From: Afifella sp. IM 167
GTDB taxonomy: Bacteria > Pseudomonadota > Alphaproteobacteria > Rhizobiales > Afifellaceae
Direction of reading: 5' to 3'
DNA: 64,000 bases
NCBI RefSeq assembly: GCF_020144925.1
Contig: NZ_NSLC01000005.1
Location: forward strand, 310,001-374,000
Shown piece after piece: positions 50,903 through 60,881 of the stretch. The first letter of the stretch is position 1, and every line of letters starts with the position of its first letter. The position numbers and the translations under genes were made by a program. The notes below the pieces were generated by a model. It was not told the origin of the DNA, did no database searches, and saw nothing but the letters and a program-made list of their open reading frames with translations.

Positions 50903-52900
50903 ATGGGGGGCAGCGGTTTGGCGATCGGGGGGGCCTCGGAGAGCGGCCGCGCGGCTGCAAGCGGTATCGGCCGGCTGGGCTCCGAGCCCGCTGCCCGCCG
51001 GGTTCGTCTGCCTTCCCGCGACCAAGAGCCGCTCCAGTCTCCCGCCCCTCTGCCGGCCGATGTCGCCTTCCTCGCCCGCGCCGGGATCCAGCCGGGCGTC
51101 CTCCTACTGGCGGCAAGGCTGGCGCGGCTCCGGCGCACTTCGGCGAGGCGGGAGCTCTTCGCCCTCAGGAGCTTCGACCCGGCGCTTTACTGGCGGCTGC
51201 TCGCCCGCGACCTCGGCATCGCCTTTGTCTCCGATGCGGCCGAGGTCGGGCCGTATCCGGGAGCACGTCCGGTCGAGGCGCGCATCGCCGCAAGGGCCGA
51301 GCGTGTCCTCGTCATCAAGGACGGCGCTTCGCTTCTTCTCGTCGCGCCCACCGATGCGGCGAAGGTCGCCGATCTTGCCGCGCGCCTTCGGGCCGTGCCC
51401 GAACTGAGGGCGCGCATCGCCATCGCCGCCCCGGAGACGATCCGCAAGATCCTGCTTTCGCGCAGCGCCGAGGCGCTCTCCTACGCCGCCACCCATCGCC
51501 TGGCACGTGCTGCGCCCACCGCCTCGGCCATGCAGACGGGCTCGCGCCCGGCGCGCATCGCCGTGGGCGGCTCGGCCGCGTTCTTTGTGGCCGCTGCCGC
51601 CTTCTCGCCCTTTCCCTCCGGCGCGCTCGTCGGGCTTTGTCTGTGCGCCTTCTTTTTCCTGGCCATCCTGTTCAAGGGCGTGGCGGCGCTCGCCCGCCCG
51701 GCGCGGCTGGAGCCACCGCCGCTGCGCGACGCGGATCTGCCGCCCTATACGGTGCTCGTGCCGCTGCATCGCGAGGCCGCCGTGATGCCGGATCTCGTGC
51801 GCCACCTGGCGGCGATCGACTATCCGGCCTCCAAGCTCCAGTGCCTCCTCCTTATCGAGAGGGGCGACGAGGAGACGCTGGAAGCGGCCGCCCGTCATGC
51901 GCACGACCCGCGCTTTCAGGTCGTCGTCGTGCCGACGGGAGCGCCGCGCACCAAGCCGCGCGCCCTGGTCTATGGGCTCTCCTTCGCCGCCGGCCGCTAC
52001 TGCGTCGTCTTCGATGCGGAGGACCGGCCGGAGCCCGACCAGCTGCGCAAGGCCGCCGCCCTCTTCGCCGTGGACCCTGAGCTGGGCTGCGTCCAGGCCC
52101 GGCTGACGACGGACAACACCGAAAACCTCGTCTCGGCTCTCTTCGCCATCGAATATGCCGCCAATTTCGACGTCCTGCTGCCGGCGCTTGCCGCCTGGCG
52201 GATGCCGATCCCGCTCGGCGGCACGTCCAACCATTTTCCGATGCGGGTGCTGAAGCGCATCGGCGCCTGGGATCCCTTCAACGTCACCGAGGATGCCGAT
52301 CTCGGCCTCCGCCTTGCCCGCTTCGGCTATCACACGAAGACGATTGCCTCGCGCACTTTCGAGGAAGCTCCGGTCGGACGCCGGCAATGGATGGCGCAGC
52401 GCCGCCGCTGGCTGAAGGGCTGGATGCAGACCCTGCTCGTCGCCTTCCGCCCCGCCGGTCCCGGCGTGCCGCGCCTGACGTTTTCCGACGCGCTCGCCGT
52501 CATGGCGATACTCGGCACAGGCGTTGCCGGCTTTCTCGTCTATCCGCTCGTCCTCGCCATGCTCGCCATCGTCTTCCTGCTCTTCGGCGAGATCCCGCCG
52601 CCCGAGACGCCCCTGGTCGGAGCGCTGATGGGCTTCAGCCTGCTCAACGGCATACTTCTCGTCGTTTTTTCGGCCGTCATGGCGGTGCGCGGTCTTCTCG
52701 CCATCCGCCGGCCGGACCTTATGCCGCTGGTGCCGCTCCTGCCGCTCTACTGGCTGGCGATGTCGCTCGCCGCGTGGCAGGCGCTGTTCCAGCTCCTGCG
52801 CACTCCCTTCCTCTGGGAAAAGACCGAGCACGGCCTCTCCCGCGCCCGCCGAACCGGCTCGCATCCTGCCCGCAGTGCCGCCGCCGCGCCGCCTCGGTAG
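50903..52900 (+). CDS. membrane glycosyltransferase family 2 with N-terminal T2SSE_N-like domain
   Basis: This 665-residue protein combines an N-terminal domain of about 190 residues with a processive-type GT2. The N-terminal part ([47 protein letters not shown]) resembles the N-terminal domain of type II secretion ATPases (MshEN/T2SSE_N), as in NfrB-like glycosyltransferases. Two helices follow, then the GT2 domain with the nucleotide Asp in [15 protein letters not shown] and the acceptor motif [20 protein letters not shown] (QRRRW). Four C-terminal helices complete it. The product is probably a surface polysaccharide. The canonical c-di-GMP motif of MshEN is not apparent, so second-messenger control is open. 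Confidence 0.85.
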   Translation: MGGSGLAIGGASESGRAAASGIGRLGSEPAARRVRLPSRDQEPLQSPAPLPADVAFLARAGIQPGVLLLAARLARLRRTSARRELFALRSFDPALYWRLLARDLGIAFVSDAAEVGPYPGARPVEARIAARAERVLVIKDGASLLLVAPTDAAKVADLAARLRAVPELRARIAIAAPETIRKILLSRSAEALSYAATHRLARAAPTASAMQTGSRPARIAVGGSAAFFVAAAAFSPFPSGALVGLCLCAFFFLAILFKGVAALARPARLEPPPLRDADLPPYTVLVPLHREAAVMPDLVRHLAAIDYPASKLQCLLLIERGDEETLEAAARHAHDPRFQVVVVPTGAPRTKPRALVYGLSFAAGRYCVVFDAEDRPEPDQLRKAAALFAVDPELGCVQARLTTDNTENLVSALFAIEYAANFDVLLPALAAWRMPIPLGGTSNHFPMRVLKRIGAWDPFNVTEDADLGLRLARFGYHTKTIASRTFEEAPVGRRQWMAQRRRWLKGWMQTLLVAFRPAGPGVPRLTFSDALAVMAILGTGVAGFLVYPLVLAMLAIVFLLFGEIPPPETPLVGALMGFSLLNGILLVVFSAVMAVRGLLAIRRPDLMPLVPLLPLYWLAMSLAAWQALFQLLRTPFLWEKTEHGLSRARRTGSHPARSAAAAPPR

Positions 52901-52952
52901 CGCCCCGGCGGTTGAGGCTTTCCAAAGGGGGGTGCTAGAACCCAGCCGTCGC

Positions 52953-52973
52953 CGGCCGGGATATCCCCGGCCG
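52953..52973 (+). terminator. hairpin after the GT2 gene
   Basis: A perfect 8-bp stem (CGGCCGGG / CCCGGCCG, 5-nt loop) lies 52 nt after the GT2 stop. Confidence 0.5.
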
Positions 52974-53089
52974 TATTCCCGCCTTGGCCCGGCGCTTGCT
53001 GGGACCATCCCGAGACAGAAGATGGCCGGCGGTCGCCCGTACCGGCGTCCCTGTGGCGCGCCTCCGGCAAGCAAACCCGAAAGAGGGGC

Positions 53090-54571
53090 ATGGCACAGCT
53101 CGTCCAATCCACCCATCACGCATCGCTCGACGATTACGAGCGTATCCCCCATCTCGGCTTCGGCGTGCGCGAGATGAAGGCGGAGGCCGAAACGCTTCTG
53201 CCGAGGCTCGGCGGCCGTCGCGTCTTCATGGTCAACAGCACCGCCCAGGGCGGCGGCGTCGCCGAGCTGCTGCCCGGCCTCATCACCCTGATGCGCGACC
53301 TCGGCATCGATGCTAACTGGCTCGTCATGCAGGCCGAGGAGCCGGAGTTTTTCGCGCTGACGAAGCGCATCCATAACCTCATCCACGGCCACGGCGATGC
53401 CGACCTCGGAAACGGCGAGCGCGCCCTTTACGAGGAGGTGAGCCGCAAGGCCGCCGGCCGGATCCGCGAACATTTGAGGCCCGGCGATATCCTTGTCGTG
53501 CACGACCCGCAGCCGATGGGCGCCGGCGCGCTCCTGCGCCAGGAGATGGATATCACCGCCATCTGGCGCTGCCATATCGGCCTAGACGACGAGACCGATG
53601 AGACCCGCGCCGCCTGGGGCTTTTTGGAGGAATGGGCCGGCCCGTACGACCATTCCGTCTTCACCGCGCCGGAATATATCCCTGCCTGTCTCGCCGGGCG
53701 GGCGACGGTCATCCATCCCTCCATCGACCCGCTCGCAGACAAGAACCGCGACCTGTCGGTGCGCAAGATCGTCGGCATCCTCGCCAATGGCGGGCTGGTG
53801 CGCACTTCGAGCCCGACTGTCACGGAGGCCTATCCGGAGATTGCCGAGCGCATGCAGGCGGACGGAAGCTGGGCTCCGGCGACGGAGCCGGAGGATCTCG
53901 GTCTCCTCTTCCGGCCCATCGTCACGCAGATTTCCCGCTGGGACCGGCTCAAGGGCTATCTGCCGCTGATGCAGGCTTTTGTGTCCATGAAGGAGACGCT
54001 GAAGGCCGACGGTGCCGGCCTCTCGCCCGAGAGGCGCCGGCCCCTGGAGCTTGCCCGCCTCGTCCTCGCGGGGCCCGATCCGAAATCGGTGACCGACGAT
54101 CCGGAGGGGCTTGCCGCGCTCCAGGAGGTGCGCGAGGCCTATTGCGCCCTCTCTCCGGATCTTCGCGAGGCGATCGCGATCATCTCCCTGCCGATGGCCT
54201 CCAGGCGCAACAACGCCCTGCTCGTCAATGCGCTGCAGCGCTGCTCAGATGTCGTCGTGCAGAACTCCATCCAGGAAGGCTTCGGCCTCACCGTGACGGA
54301 GGCGATGTGGAAGCACGCGGCGATCCTCGGCTCCTCGGCGGCGGGCCTTCGCCAGCAGATCCGGCCCGATCTCGACGGCTGCCTGGTCAAGAACCCGGAG
54401 GACCCGCATGAGATCGCCGCGGCGCTGAAGGGCCTTCTGCAGGACCAGGCGCAAAGGGAGGCTTTCGGTTCCAGCGCGCAGCAGCGCGTCCACGCCGATT
54501 TCCTCGTCTTCTCGCACGTGCGCAATTGGCTGCGCGTGATCGCTTCCACGCTCGAGCTTCGCTACGCCTGA
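53090..54571 (+). CDS. treT: trehalose synthase TreT-like glycosyltransferase (GT4)
   Basis: This 493-residue GT-B enzyme resembles trehalose glycosyltransferring synthase, which makes trehalose from NDP-glucose and glucose. The N-terminal acceptor-site motif is RRVFMVNSTAQGGGVAELLP, a TreT hallmark; ILVVHDPQPMGAGALLRQEM and the donor motif SIQEGFGLTVTEAMWKHAAI (E-x7-E type) follow. The start ATG follows AGAGGGGC. It probably makes a compatible solute under osmotic or desiccation stress. Whether it can run in the degrading direction cannot be told. Confidence 0.75.
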   Translation: MAQLVQSTHHASLDDYERIPHLGFGVREMKAEAETLLPRLGGRRVFMVNSTAQGGGVAELLPGLITLMRDLGIDANWLVMQAEEPEFFALTKRIHNLIHGHGDADLGNGERALYEEVSRKAAGRIREHLRPGDILVVHDPQPMGAGALLRQEMDITAIWRCHIGLDDETDETRAAWGFLEEWAGPYDHSVFTAPEYIPACLAGRATVIHPSIDPLADKNRDLSVRKIVGILANGGLVRTSSPTVTEAYPEIAERMQADGSWAPATEPEDLGLLFRPIVTQISRWDRLKGYLPLMQAFVSMKETLKADGAGLSPERRRPLELARLVLAGPDPKSVTDDPEGLAALQEVREAYCALSPDLREAIAIISLPMASRRNNALLVNALQRCSDVVVQNSIQEGFGLTVTEAMWKHAAILGSSAAGLRQQIRPDLDGCLVKNPEDPHEIAAALKGLLQDQAQREAFGSSAQQRVHADFLVFSHVRNWLRVIASTLELRYA

Positions 54572-54609
54572 GCGGCCGTGCCATGCGCGGCCTTCCGCTG
54601 GCGGCCTGT

Positions 54610-54646
54610 GCATGCCTGCCTGATCGGTGACGACGGGCAGGCATGC
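54610..54646. repeat. 11-bp inverted repeat between treT and amaB
   Basis: GCATGCCTGCC and GGCAGGCATGC form a perfect 11-bp dyad separated by 15 nt, 39 nt after treT. It has no T-run, so it is either an mRNA hairpin or a regulator site for the downstream amaBA genes. Confidence 0.5.
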
Positions 54647-54796
54647 GGGGCAAACACCCGCTTGCCCCTGAGGGGCGGTCTGCGACAAGAGTGATTCTGC
54701 CGGGGCGCGGTCTGCGGCTCCATACTCGGAACTCGGGACTGCGGGTGCGAGGGGGGCGCGCGACTGCAGGCTTCGGCGACACACGGAGAGGATTTC

Positions 54797-56299
54797 ATGA
54801 CCTATAGCGACATCCTGAAGGCCTGCGGCCTGACGGAGGAAGAGACCGGTGGCGGCGCTCTGGCCGTGACGACGCCGGTCGACGGCTCGGTGATTGCGCG
54901 CCTGAAGACCCATTCGAAAGAAGACGCCGAGACGATGATCGGCAAGGCGGCCGAGGCTTTCCGGGCCTGGCGGCAGGTGCCCGCGCCCCGGCGGGGTGAG
55001 TTCGTCCGCCTCCTCGGCGAGGAGCTGCGTGCCGAAAAGGAGAATCTCGGCCGCCTCGTCAGCCTCGAATGCGGCAAGATCTATCAGGAAGGGCTCGGCG
55101 AAGTTCAGGAGATGATCGACATCTGCGACTTCGCCGTCGGCCTGTCGCGCCAGCTCTATGGCCTGACGATCGCCAGCGAGCGGCCGGGCCATTCCATGCG
55201 CGAGACATGGCATCCGATGGGCGTGTGCGGCATCATCACGGCGTTCAACTTCCCGGTCGCCCCCTGGTGCTGGAACGCCTCTCTGGCGCTCGTCTGCGGC
55301 GATCCCATCCTCTGGAAGCCTTCGGAGAAGGCGCCTCTGTGCGGTCTGGCGGTGCAGGCGATCTGCGAGCGGGTGATGAAGAAGTTCGGCTCCGATGCGC
55401 CGGATGGGCTCATCCAGGTTCTCGTCGGCGGCGCCGAGCTCGGCCAGGCGATGACCGCTTCGAAGGATGTCGCCATCGTCTCCGCCACCGGCTCCGTGCC
55501 GATGGGCAAGAAGGTCGCGGCGGCGATGGCCGAACGGCTCGGGCGCTGCATCCTGGAGCTCGGCGGCAACAACGCCATGATCGTCGCCCCCTCGGCCGAT
55601 CTGGAGATGGCGGTGCGCGCCATCGTCTTTTCCGCTGTCGGTACGGCCGGCCAGCGCTGCACCTCGCTGCGGCGGCTGATCGTCCATGAGAGCGTCTACG
55701 ACGAGCTCGTCCCGCGGCTGATCGCGGCTTATGAGGGCCTGCCGATCGGCGATCCCCTCGCCGATGGCACGCTGGTCGGACCGCTCATCGACCTCGATGC
55801 CATGAAGGCCATGCAGGCGGCGCTGGAAACGGCGAAGGCCGAAGGCGGCGTTGTGCACGGCGGCGGCCGCGCGCTTCAGGGCGAGAAGCCGGAAGCGGCC
55901 TATGTCCATCCGGCCATCGTGGAAATGCCGGGGCAGAGCGACATCGTCCACCACGAGACCTTCGCGCCGATCCTCTACGCCATGAAGTATCGCGAGCTGG
56001 ACGAGGCGATCGCCATGCACAATGCCGTGCCGCAGGGGCTCTCCTCGTGCATCTTCTCCACCGATGTGCGCGAGAGCGAGCAGTTCCTGTCCGCCATCGG
56101 ATCGGATTGCGGCATCGCCAATGTCAATATCGGCCCCTCGGGCGCAGAGATCGGCGGCGCCTTCGGCGGCGAGAAGGATACCGGCGGCGGGCGTGAGAGC
56201 GGCTCGGATGCCTGGAAGGGCTATATGCGCCGCCAGACCAACACGGTGAACTGGTCGCGCGCCCTGCCTCTCGCACAGGGCATCAAGTTCGACGTGTGA
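54797..56299 (+). CDS. amaB: delta-1-piperideine-6-carboxylate dehydrogenase (ALDH7 family)
   Basis: This 500-residue NAD-dependent aldehyde dehydrogenase is of the ALDH7/antiquitin-like type. The motifs are ITAFNFPVAPWCWNASLALV, ILELGGNNAMIVAPSADLEM and the catalytic Cys in GTAGQRCTSLRRL; the C-terminus has the ALDH7 pattern GGGRESGSDAWKGYMRRQTN. It would oxidise L-piperideine-6-carboxylate (2-aminoadipate semialdehyde) to 2-aminoadipate. The following oxidase gene is AmaA-like, matching the AmaA/AmaB pipecolate route of lysine catabolism in Pseudomonas. The ribosome site is CGGAGAGGATTTC. Confidence 0.88.
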   Translation: MTYSDILKACGLTEEETGGGALAVTTPVDGSVIARLKTHSKEDAETMIGKAAEAFRAWRQVPAPRRGEFVRLLGEELRAEKENLGRLVSLECGKIYQEGLGEVQEMIDICDFAVGLSRQLYGLTIASERPGHSMRETWHPMGVCGIITAFNFPVAPWCWNASLALVCGDPILWKPSEKAPLCGLAVQAICERVMKKFGSDAPDGLIQVLVGGAELGQAMTASKDVAIVSATGSVPMGKKVAAAMAERLGRCILELGGNNAMIVAPSADLEMAVRAIVFSAVGTAGQRCTSLRRLIVHESVYDELVPRLIAAYEGLPIGDPLADGTLVGPLIDLDAMKAMQAALETAKAEGGVVHGGGRALQGEKPEAAYVHPAIVEMPGQSDIVHHETFAPILYAMKYRELDEAIAMHNAVPQGLSSCIFSTDVRESEQFLSAIGSDCGIANVNIGPSGAEIGGAFGGEKDTGGGRESGSDAWKGYMRRQTNTVNWSRALPLAQGIKFDV

Positions 56300-56306
56300 G
56301 GCTGCG

Positions 56307-57569
56307 ATGGTGCCAGCGCTGAATCTCTGGGAGGCGACGGCCGGCGCACCCGTCGTCGCGCCGCCTCTGGAGGGGGAAGTTCGGGCCGGCGCCGTCATCG
56401 TCGGCGGCGGCTTCACTGGCCTCAGCGCGGCGCTGCATCTGGCGGAGGCAGGCGTCGATACCTGCCTCCTGGAGGCCCGCAGCATCGGCTATGGCGGCTC
56501 GGGGCGGAATGTCGGCCTCGTCAATGCCGGGCTATGGACCCCGCCCGACGAGGTGGAAGCGCTTCTGGGGAAGGAAGAGGGGGCAAGGCTGAACGCCGCC
56601 CTCGCCAGCGCCCCTTCGCTGGTCTTCAGCCTCGTGGAGAAGCACGGCATCGCCTGCGAGGCGGTGCGGGCCGGCACGCTGCATCTGGCGCATTCGCCGG
56701 CCGGGCTGCGCGACCTTGAGCGGCGGCACGCCCAGCAGGTGAAGCGCGGCGCGCCTGTCGAGCTTCTGGATGCGAGGCAGACCGCCGCCCGCACCGGCTC
56801 CGAAAGCTTTGAGGGCGCCCTTCTCGACAATCGGGCCGGCACGATCCAGCCGCTCGCCTATGCGCGCGGTCTGGCACGGGCGGCGCAGGCGGCGGGCGCG
56901 CGGCTTCACCAGGAAAGCCCGGCTCTCGCCGTGCGGCACGAGAACGGCGAATGGGTGGTGGAAACGCCTCTGGGCCCGGTGGTGGCGAGGCATCTGATCC
57001 GCGCCACCAACGGCTATTCGGTCCTGCTTGCCCCGCCCCCCTTCACGCCCGTCAGCTATCTCCAGGCGGCGACGCCGCCGCTCGCTCCCGATCAACTGGA
57101 GAAAATCCTGCCCGGGCGTCAGGGCTGCTGGGATACGGCGACGGTGATGTCGTCGATCCGCCTCGACGCGGCGGGCCGCCTCGTCGTCGGCGGTGTTGGA
57201 AGCCTGGAATGGGCCGGGCGAGGCCTGCATCTTGGCTGGGCGCGGCGCAAGATGAAGAAGCTCTACCCCTTCCTTGGCGAGCTGTCTTTCCAGTTCGCCT
57301 GGAGCGGGCGCATTGCCATGACGGGGGACCACCTGCCGCGTGTGGCGCGGATCGGCCCGAACGCCGTCTCCATCTTCGGCTATAGCGGCCGCGGCATCGG
57401 GCCGGGCACGCTCTTCGGCAAGGCGGCGGCCGAATGGGTTCTGACCGGTGCCGAGGATCGCTTCCCGTTGAAGCTTTCGCAGCCGAAGGGCGAAGCCTTT
57501 TCGAGGCTGAAGGAGGCCTATTACGAGGCCGGGAGCCTCGCCACGCACATGGTCGGCGGCTGGAAGTGA
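56307..57569 (+). CDS. amaA: L-pipecolate oxidase-like FAD-dependent oxidoreductase (DAO family)
   Basis: This 420-residue flavoprotein has the FAD fold AVIVGGGFTGLSAALHLAEA, then GYGGSGRNVGLVNAGLW (flavin contact), and the C-terminal GYSGRGIGPGTLFGKAAAEW, typical of the D-amino-acid oxidase/glycine oxidase/AmaA group. With AmaB it would oxidise L-pipecolate to piperideine-6-carboxylate, then to aminoadipate. It starts seven bases after amaB. The substrate is assigned by this pairing; gamma-glutamylputrescine oxidase is a family alternative. Confidence 0.82.
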   Translation: MVPALNLWEATAGAPVVAPPLEGEVRAGAVIVGGGFTGLSAALHLAEAGVDTCLLEARSIGYGGSGRNVGLVNAGLWTPPDEVEALLGKEEGARLNAALASAPSLVFSLVEKHGIACEAVRAGTLHLAHSPAGLRDLERRHAQQVKRGAPVELLDARQTAARTGSESFEGALLDNRAGTIQPLAYARGLARAAQAAGARLHQESPALAVRHENGEWVVETPLGPVVARHLIRATNGYSVLLAPPPFTPVSYLQAATPPLAPDQLEKILPGRQGCWDTATVMSSIRLDAAGRLVVGGVGSLEWAGRGLHLGWARRKMKKLYPFLGELSFQFAWSGRIAMTGDHLPRVARIGPNAVSIFGYSGRGIGPGTLFGKAAAEWVLTGAEDRFPLKLSQPKGEAFSRLKEAYYEAGSLATHMVGGWK

Positions 57570-57624
57570 CCGCGAGACAATCCCGCAAGGCGGCGCGGGA
57601 GGCTCTGTTTCACGGGAAAAGGAA

Positions 57625-57699
57625 TGGAGCGGGCGATCGGGATCGAACCGACGACATTCAGCTTGGGAAGCTGACGTTCTACCACTGAACTACGCCCGC
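57625..57699 (-). tRNA. tRNA-Gly (anticodon CCC)
   Basis: The 75-nt cloverleaf reads GCGGGCG...CGCCCGC with discriminator T and encoded CCA. The anticodon stem TCAGC/GCTGA encloses TTCCCAA, anticodon CCC. The T-arm has GGTTCGATCCC. Confidence 0.96.
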
Positions 57700-57810
57700 A
57701 GCCGTCCGGCAAAGTGGCGAGGCGAGGGGGCCTCGTCAAGCAGCTTGTGCGGTGATGCATGGGCCGGACTTTTTGTCTTGGGCCCGCGCACATCTTCATC
57801 CACCCCGTCC

Positions 57811-59409
57811 CTAGGCGGCGAGCTTGCCGTCGAGCGCCGTCTTGATCAGCGCGCGGGTCTCTTCGAGGCCGTAAAGGGCGACGAAGGAACCGAAGCGCGG
57901 TCCCTGATCCTGGCCGAGGAGTACCTGGTAGAGCCCCTGGAACCAGTCGCGCAGATTGGCGAAATCGTGCTCCTTGCCGACCGCATAGACCTCGTTCTGG
58001 ATGGCCTCGCCATCCGCATCCGCCGGCAGCTTTTCAAGCCGCGCATCGAGGTCGGCGAGAGCCGCCTTCTCCGTCTCGCTGGGCGCTCGGAAGCTTTTCG
58101 TCGGCCTGACGAAGTCGTGGTAGTAGCGGATCGCGTAGCCGACCAGTTCGTCGAGCTTGGGATGGTTTTCCGCCGTCGCCCCCGGCGCGTATCTCGAGAT
58201 GAAGCCCCACAGCACGCGCGCATCCTCCGAATTGGAGGCCGAGACGAGATTGAGCAGCATGCCGAAGGAGACCGGCACGTCGAGTTCGGGCGGCTCGCCG
58301 GAATGGATGTGCCAGACCGGATTGACGATCTTCTGCTCCGCCGCCTGTCCGGGATAGGCCGTCAGGTGGCTGAAATAGTCGTCCACCGCCCGCGGAATGA
58401 CATCGAAGAAGAGCCGCTTGGCCGACTTCGGCTTGGTGTACATGTAGAGCGCAAGGCTCTCCGGCGATGCATAGGCGAGCCAGTCCTCGATGGTCAGCCC
58501 GTTGCCGCGCGACTTCGAGATCTTCTCGCCGTTCTCGTCGAGGAAGAGCTCGTAGTTGAAGCCCTCAGGCGGGCGCGCGCCGAGCGCCCGGCAGATCTGC
58601 GAGGAAAGGCGGACCGAATCGATGAGGTCCTTGCCGGACATCTCGTAATCGACGGATAGCGCCGCCCAGCGCATCGCCCAGTCGGCCTTCCACTGGCACT
58701 TCACCCGACCGCCCGTGACGGCGACGCTCACCTCCTCGTCCGTCTCCGGATCGATATAGGTGATGGTGCCGGCCGCAGGGTCGCGCGCGATCGTCGGCAC
58801 CTGCAGGACGATGCCGGTGCGCGGGCAGATCGGCAGGAAGGGCGAATAGGTGGCGCGCCGCTCCGGCCCGAGCGTCGGCAGGATGATGTCGCGCACCTCC
58901 TCGTAGACGGAGAGCATCTTGAGGAGCGTTTCGTCGAAGCGCCCGCTCTTGTAGTAGTCGGTTGCCGAGGCAAACTCGTATTCGAAGCCGAAGCGGTCGA
59001 GAAAGGCCCTGAGGCGCGCATTGTTGGCCGCGCCGAAACTGCCATGCTCGGAGCCGAACGGGTCGGGGATCTCCGTCAGCGGCTTGCCGAGGTTTTCTCG
59101 CATCATCTCCTTGTTCGGCACGTTGTCCGGCACCTTGCGGAGCCCGTCCATATCGTCCGAAAAGCACAGGAGCCGGGTCGGCACGGCGTCCTTGGTCAGG
59201 ATGCGGAAGGCATGACGCACCATCGTCGTGCGGGCCACTTCGCCGAAGGTGCCGATATGCGGCAGGCCCGAGGGGCCGTAGCCGGTCTCGAAGAGGACCT
59301 CCGAACCGCCGCTCTTTTCCAGGCGCGCAATCAGCTTTCGCGCCTCCTCGAAGGGCCAGGCCTTGGAGACGCGTGCGGCTTCCAGCCATTCCTCCGGCAG
59401 GTTTTCCAT
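57811..59409 (-). CDS. lysK: class I lysyl-tRNA synthetase
   Basis: This protein of about 532 residues is a class I LysRS, the form found in archaea and many alphaproteobacteria instead of the class II enzyme. The HIGH region is [20 protein letters not shown] and the KMSKS-like motif is [13 protein letters not shown]. The start at 59409 ([20 protein letters not shown]) follows CGGGACAAACGAC; another ATG at 59436 is possible. It is separate from the lysine-degradation genes by a tRNA. Confidence 0.95.
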   Translation of the reverse strand: MENLPEEWLEAARVSKAWPFEEARKLIARLEKSGGSEVLFETGYGPSGLPHIGTFGEVARTTMVRHAFRILTKDAVPTRLLCFSDDMDGLRKVPDNVPNKEMMRENLGKPLTEIPDPFGSEHGSFGAANNARLRAFLDRFGFEYEFASATDYYKSGRFDETLLKMLSVYEEVRDIILPTLGPERRATYSPFLPICPRTGIVLQVPTIARDPAAGTITYIDPETDEEVSVAVTGGRVKCQWKADWAMRWAALSVDYEMSGKDLIDSVRLSSQICRALGARPPEGFNYELFLDENGEKISKSRGNGLTIEDWLAYASPESLALYMYTKPKSAKRLFFDVIPRAVDDYFSHLTAYPGQAAEQKIVNPVWHIHSGEPPELDVPVSFGMLLNLVSASNSEDARVLWGFISRYAPGATAENHPKLDELVGYAIRYYHDFVRPTKSFRAPSETEKAALADLDARLEKLPADADGEAIQNEVYAVGKEHDFANLRDWFQGLYQVLLGQDQGPRFGSFVALYGLEETRALIKTALDGKLAA

Positions 59410-59612
59410 GTCGTTTGTCCCGTTGCGGATCGTCATGGGGCGCGGCAGCCCGTGGCGCGGCGTCCCTTTCAGCGGCGGTCTAGCCCAGCCGGGCGTGAAG
59501 GTCGATAGAGGGCGCAAAACCGCGCAAAGCCTTGCGGTGCCCGGGCGGCGAACCTAGCTAGCTCATGAACCGATGCCCCGGAAGGCCGGGGCCCTCAAGG
59601 CTGGAGCCCGAA

Positions 59613-60023
59613 ATGCCCTCCGTTTCCGTCCAGGACGCCCTCGTCTATGCCATGATCACCGTCTCGGCCGCCGATGCCGAAATGGCCGATCCGGAGCTGA
59701 AGACGATCGGCGAGCTTGTCGACACCCTGCCCGTCTTCGCCGACTACGACGGCGCGCTGCTGCCCAAGGTGGCGGGCGTCGCGGCCGAAATCCTCGCCGA
59801 CGAGGCGGGGCTGGAGAACATGCTCCAGCTCCTTGAGGCCACCGTGCCGGCCCGGCTTCACGACACGCTCTATGCGCTTGCCGTGGAGGTCGCCATCGCC
59901 GACCGGAACCTGCCGCAGGAGGAATTGCGCTTTCTCCAGCTCCTGCGCGACCGGCTCGATATCGACAAGTTGACCGCCGCGGCTCTGGAGAGATCGGCGA
60001 CGGCGCGCTACCGCCATGCCTGA
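59613..60023 (+). CDS. TerB-like tellurite resistance family protein
   Basis: This 136-residue acidic helical protein starts MPSVSVQDALVYAMITVSAA. The pattern of paired helices with Asp-rich turns (VSAADAEMADPELKTIGELV; VEVAIADRNLPQEELRFLQL) matches the TerB/DjlA-N fold, which binds metal and often participates in stress responses. The frame is open 48 bases further upstream. It is the first of a set of three plus-strand genes (TerB-like, desaturase-like, GNAT), closely spaced. Confidence 0.85.
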   Translation: MPSVSVQDALVYAMITVSAADAEMADPELKTIGELVDTLPVFADYDGALLPKVAGVAAEILADEAGLENMLQLLEATVPARLHDTLYALAVEVAIADRNLPQEELRFLQLLRDRLDIDKLTAAALERSATARYRHA

Positions 60024-60056
60024 CGCGGACGCCGAAGGAAGGCTGAGAGGAACGGC

Positions 60057-60863
60057 ATGAGTTTCGGCTTCCTCTTCACCGAGGCCGGCATCCGGCTTCT
60101 CGCCTTCTTCGGCATCTTCGGCGCCATGGCCGCCTTCGAACTCGCCTTTCCGCGGCGCGACGCCCATCCCCTCAAGGGCCGGCGTTGGGCAACGAATCTC
60201 GCCATCCTGCTTCTCGACGTCGCGGTCCTGCGCGTTCTCTTCCCGATGGCGGCGGTCGGCGCCGCGCTCTTTGCCGAGAGCCAGGGTTGGGGGCTCTTCC
60301 GCATCATCGGCCTCGACCCTCTTCTGGCCGGTATCCTTGCTTTCCTCCTGCTCGATTTCTCCGTCTGGGCAGAGCATGTGGCCTTCCACAAGATCCCTCT
60401 TTTGTGGCGCGTCCACCGGGTCCATCACGCCGATGTCGATGTCGATGTGACGACGGCGCTGCGCTTCCATCCGATCGAGATCGTCCTTTCCATGTGCCTG
60501 AAGGCGGCCTTCGTGGTTCTCCTCGGCGCGCCCGTTCTGGCCGTCCTCCTTTTCGAGATCGTCCTGAACGGCGCGGCGATGTTCAACCACTCGAATGTGC
60601 GCCTGCCGGAAAGCGTCGACCGGGCGCTCCGCTGGCTGATCGTGACGCCCGACATGCACCGCATCCACCATTCGGTGGAGCGGCGCGAGACCGACAGCAA
60701 TTACGGCTTCAACTTCTCCATCTGGGACCGGCTCTTCCGCGTCTATACGGAAGACCCGGAGGCGGGACAGACGGCCATGCGGCTCGGCCTTTCGGCGCAT
60801 CAGGACGAGTTGCCGTCCCGGTTCTTCTGGACGCTCATCTATCCGTTCCGCCGCGGCGCCTGA
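60057..60863 (+). CDS. sterol desaturase / fatty acid hydroxylase superfamily protein
   Basis: This 268-residue membrane di-iron oxygenase has four hydrophobic stretches and the histidine boxes HVAFHK, HRVHHAD and, after a gap, NHSNV and HRIHHSVE. It would hydroxylate or desaturate a lipid substrate such as an ornithine lipid, carotenoid or fatty acid. The precise substrate is not determinable. It follows the TerB-like gene by 33 nt. Confidence 0.9.
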   Translation: MSFGFLFTEAGIRLLAFFGIFGAMAAFELAFPRRDAHPLKGRRWATNLAILLLDVAVLRVLFPMAAVGAALFAESQGWGLFRIIGLDPLLAGILAFLLLDFSVWAEHVAFHKIPLLWRVHRVHHADVDVDVTTALRFHPIEIVLSMCLKAAFVVLLGAPVLAVLLFEIVLNGAAMFNHSNVRLPESVDRALRWLIVTPDMHRIHHSVERRETDSNYGFNFSIWDRLFRVYTEDPEAGQTAMRLGLSAHQDELPSRFFWTLIYPFRRGA

Positions 60864-60881
60864 GCGGAGAGGAGGGGAGAC

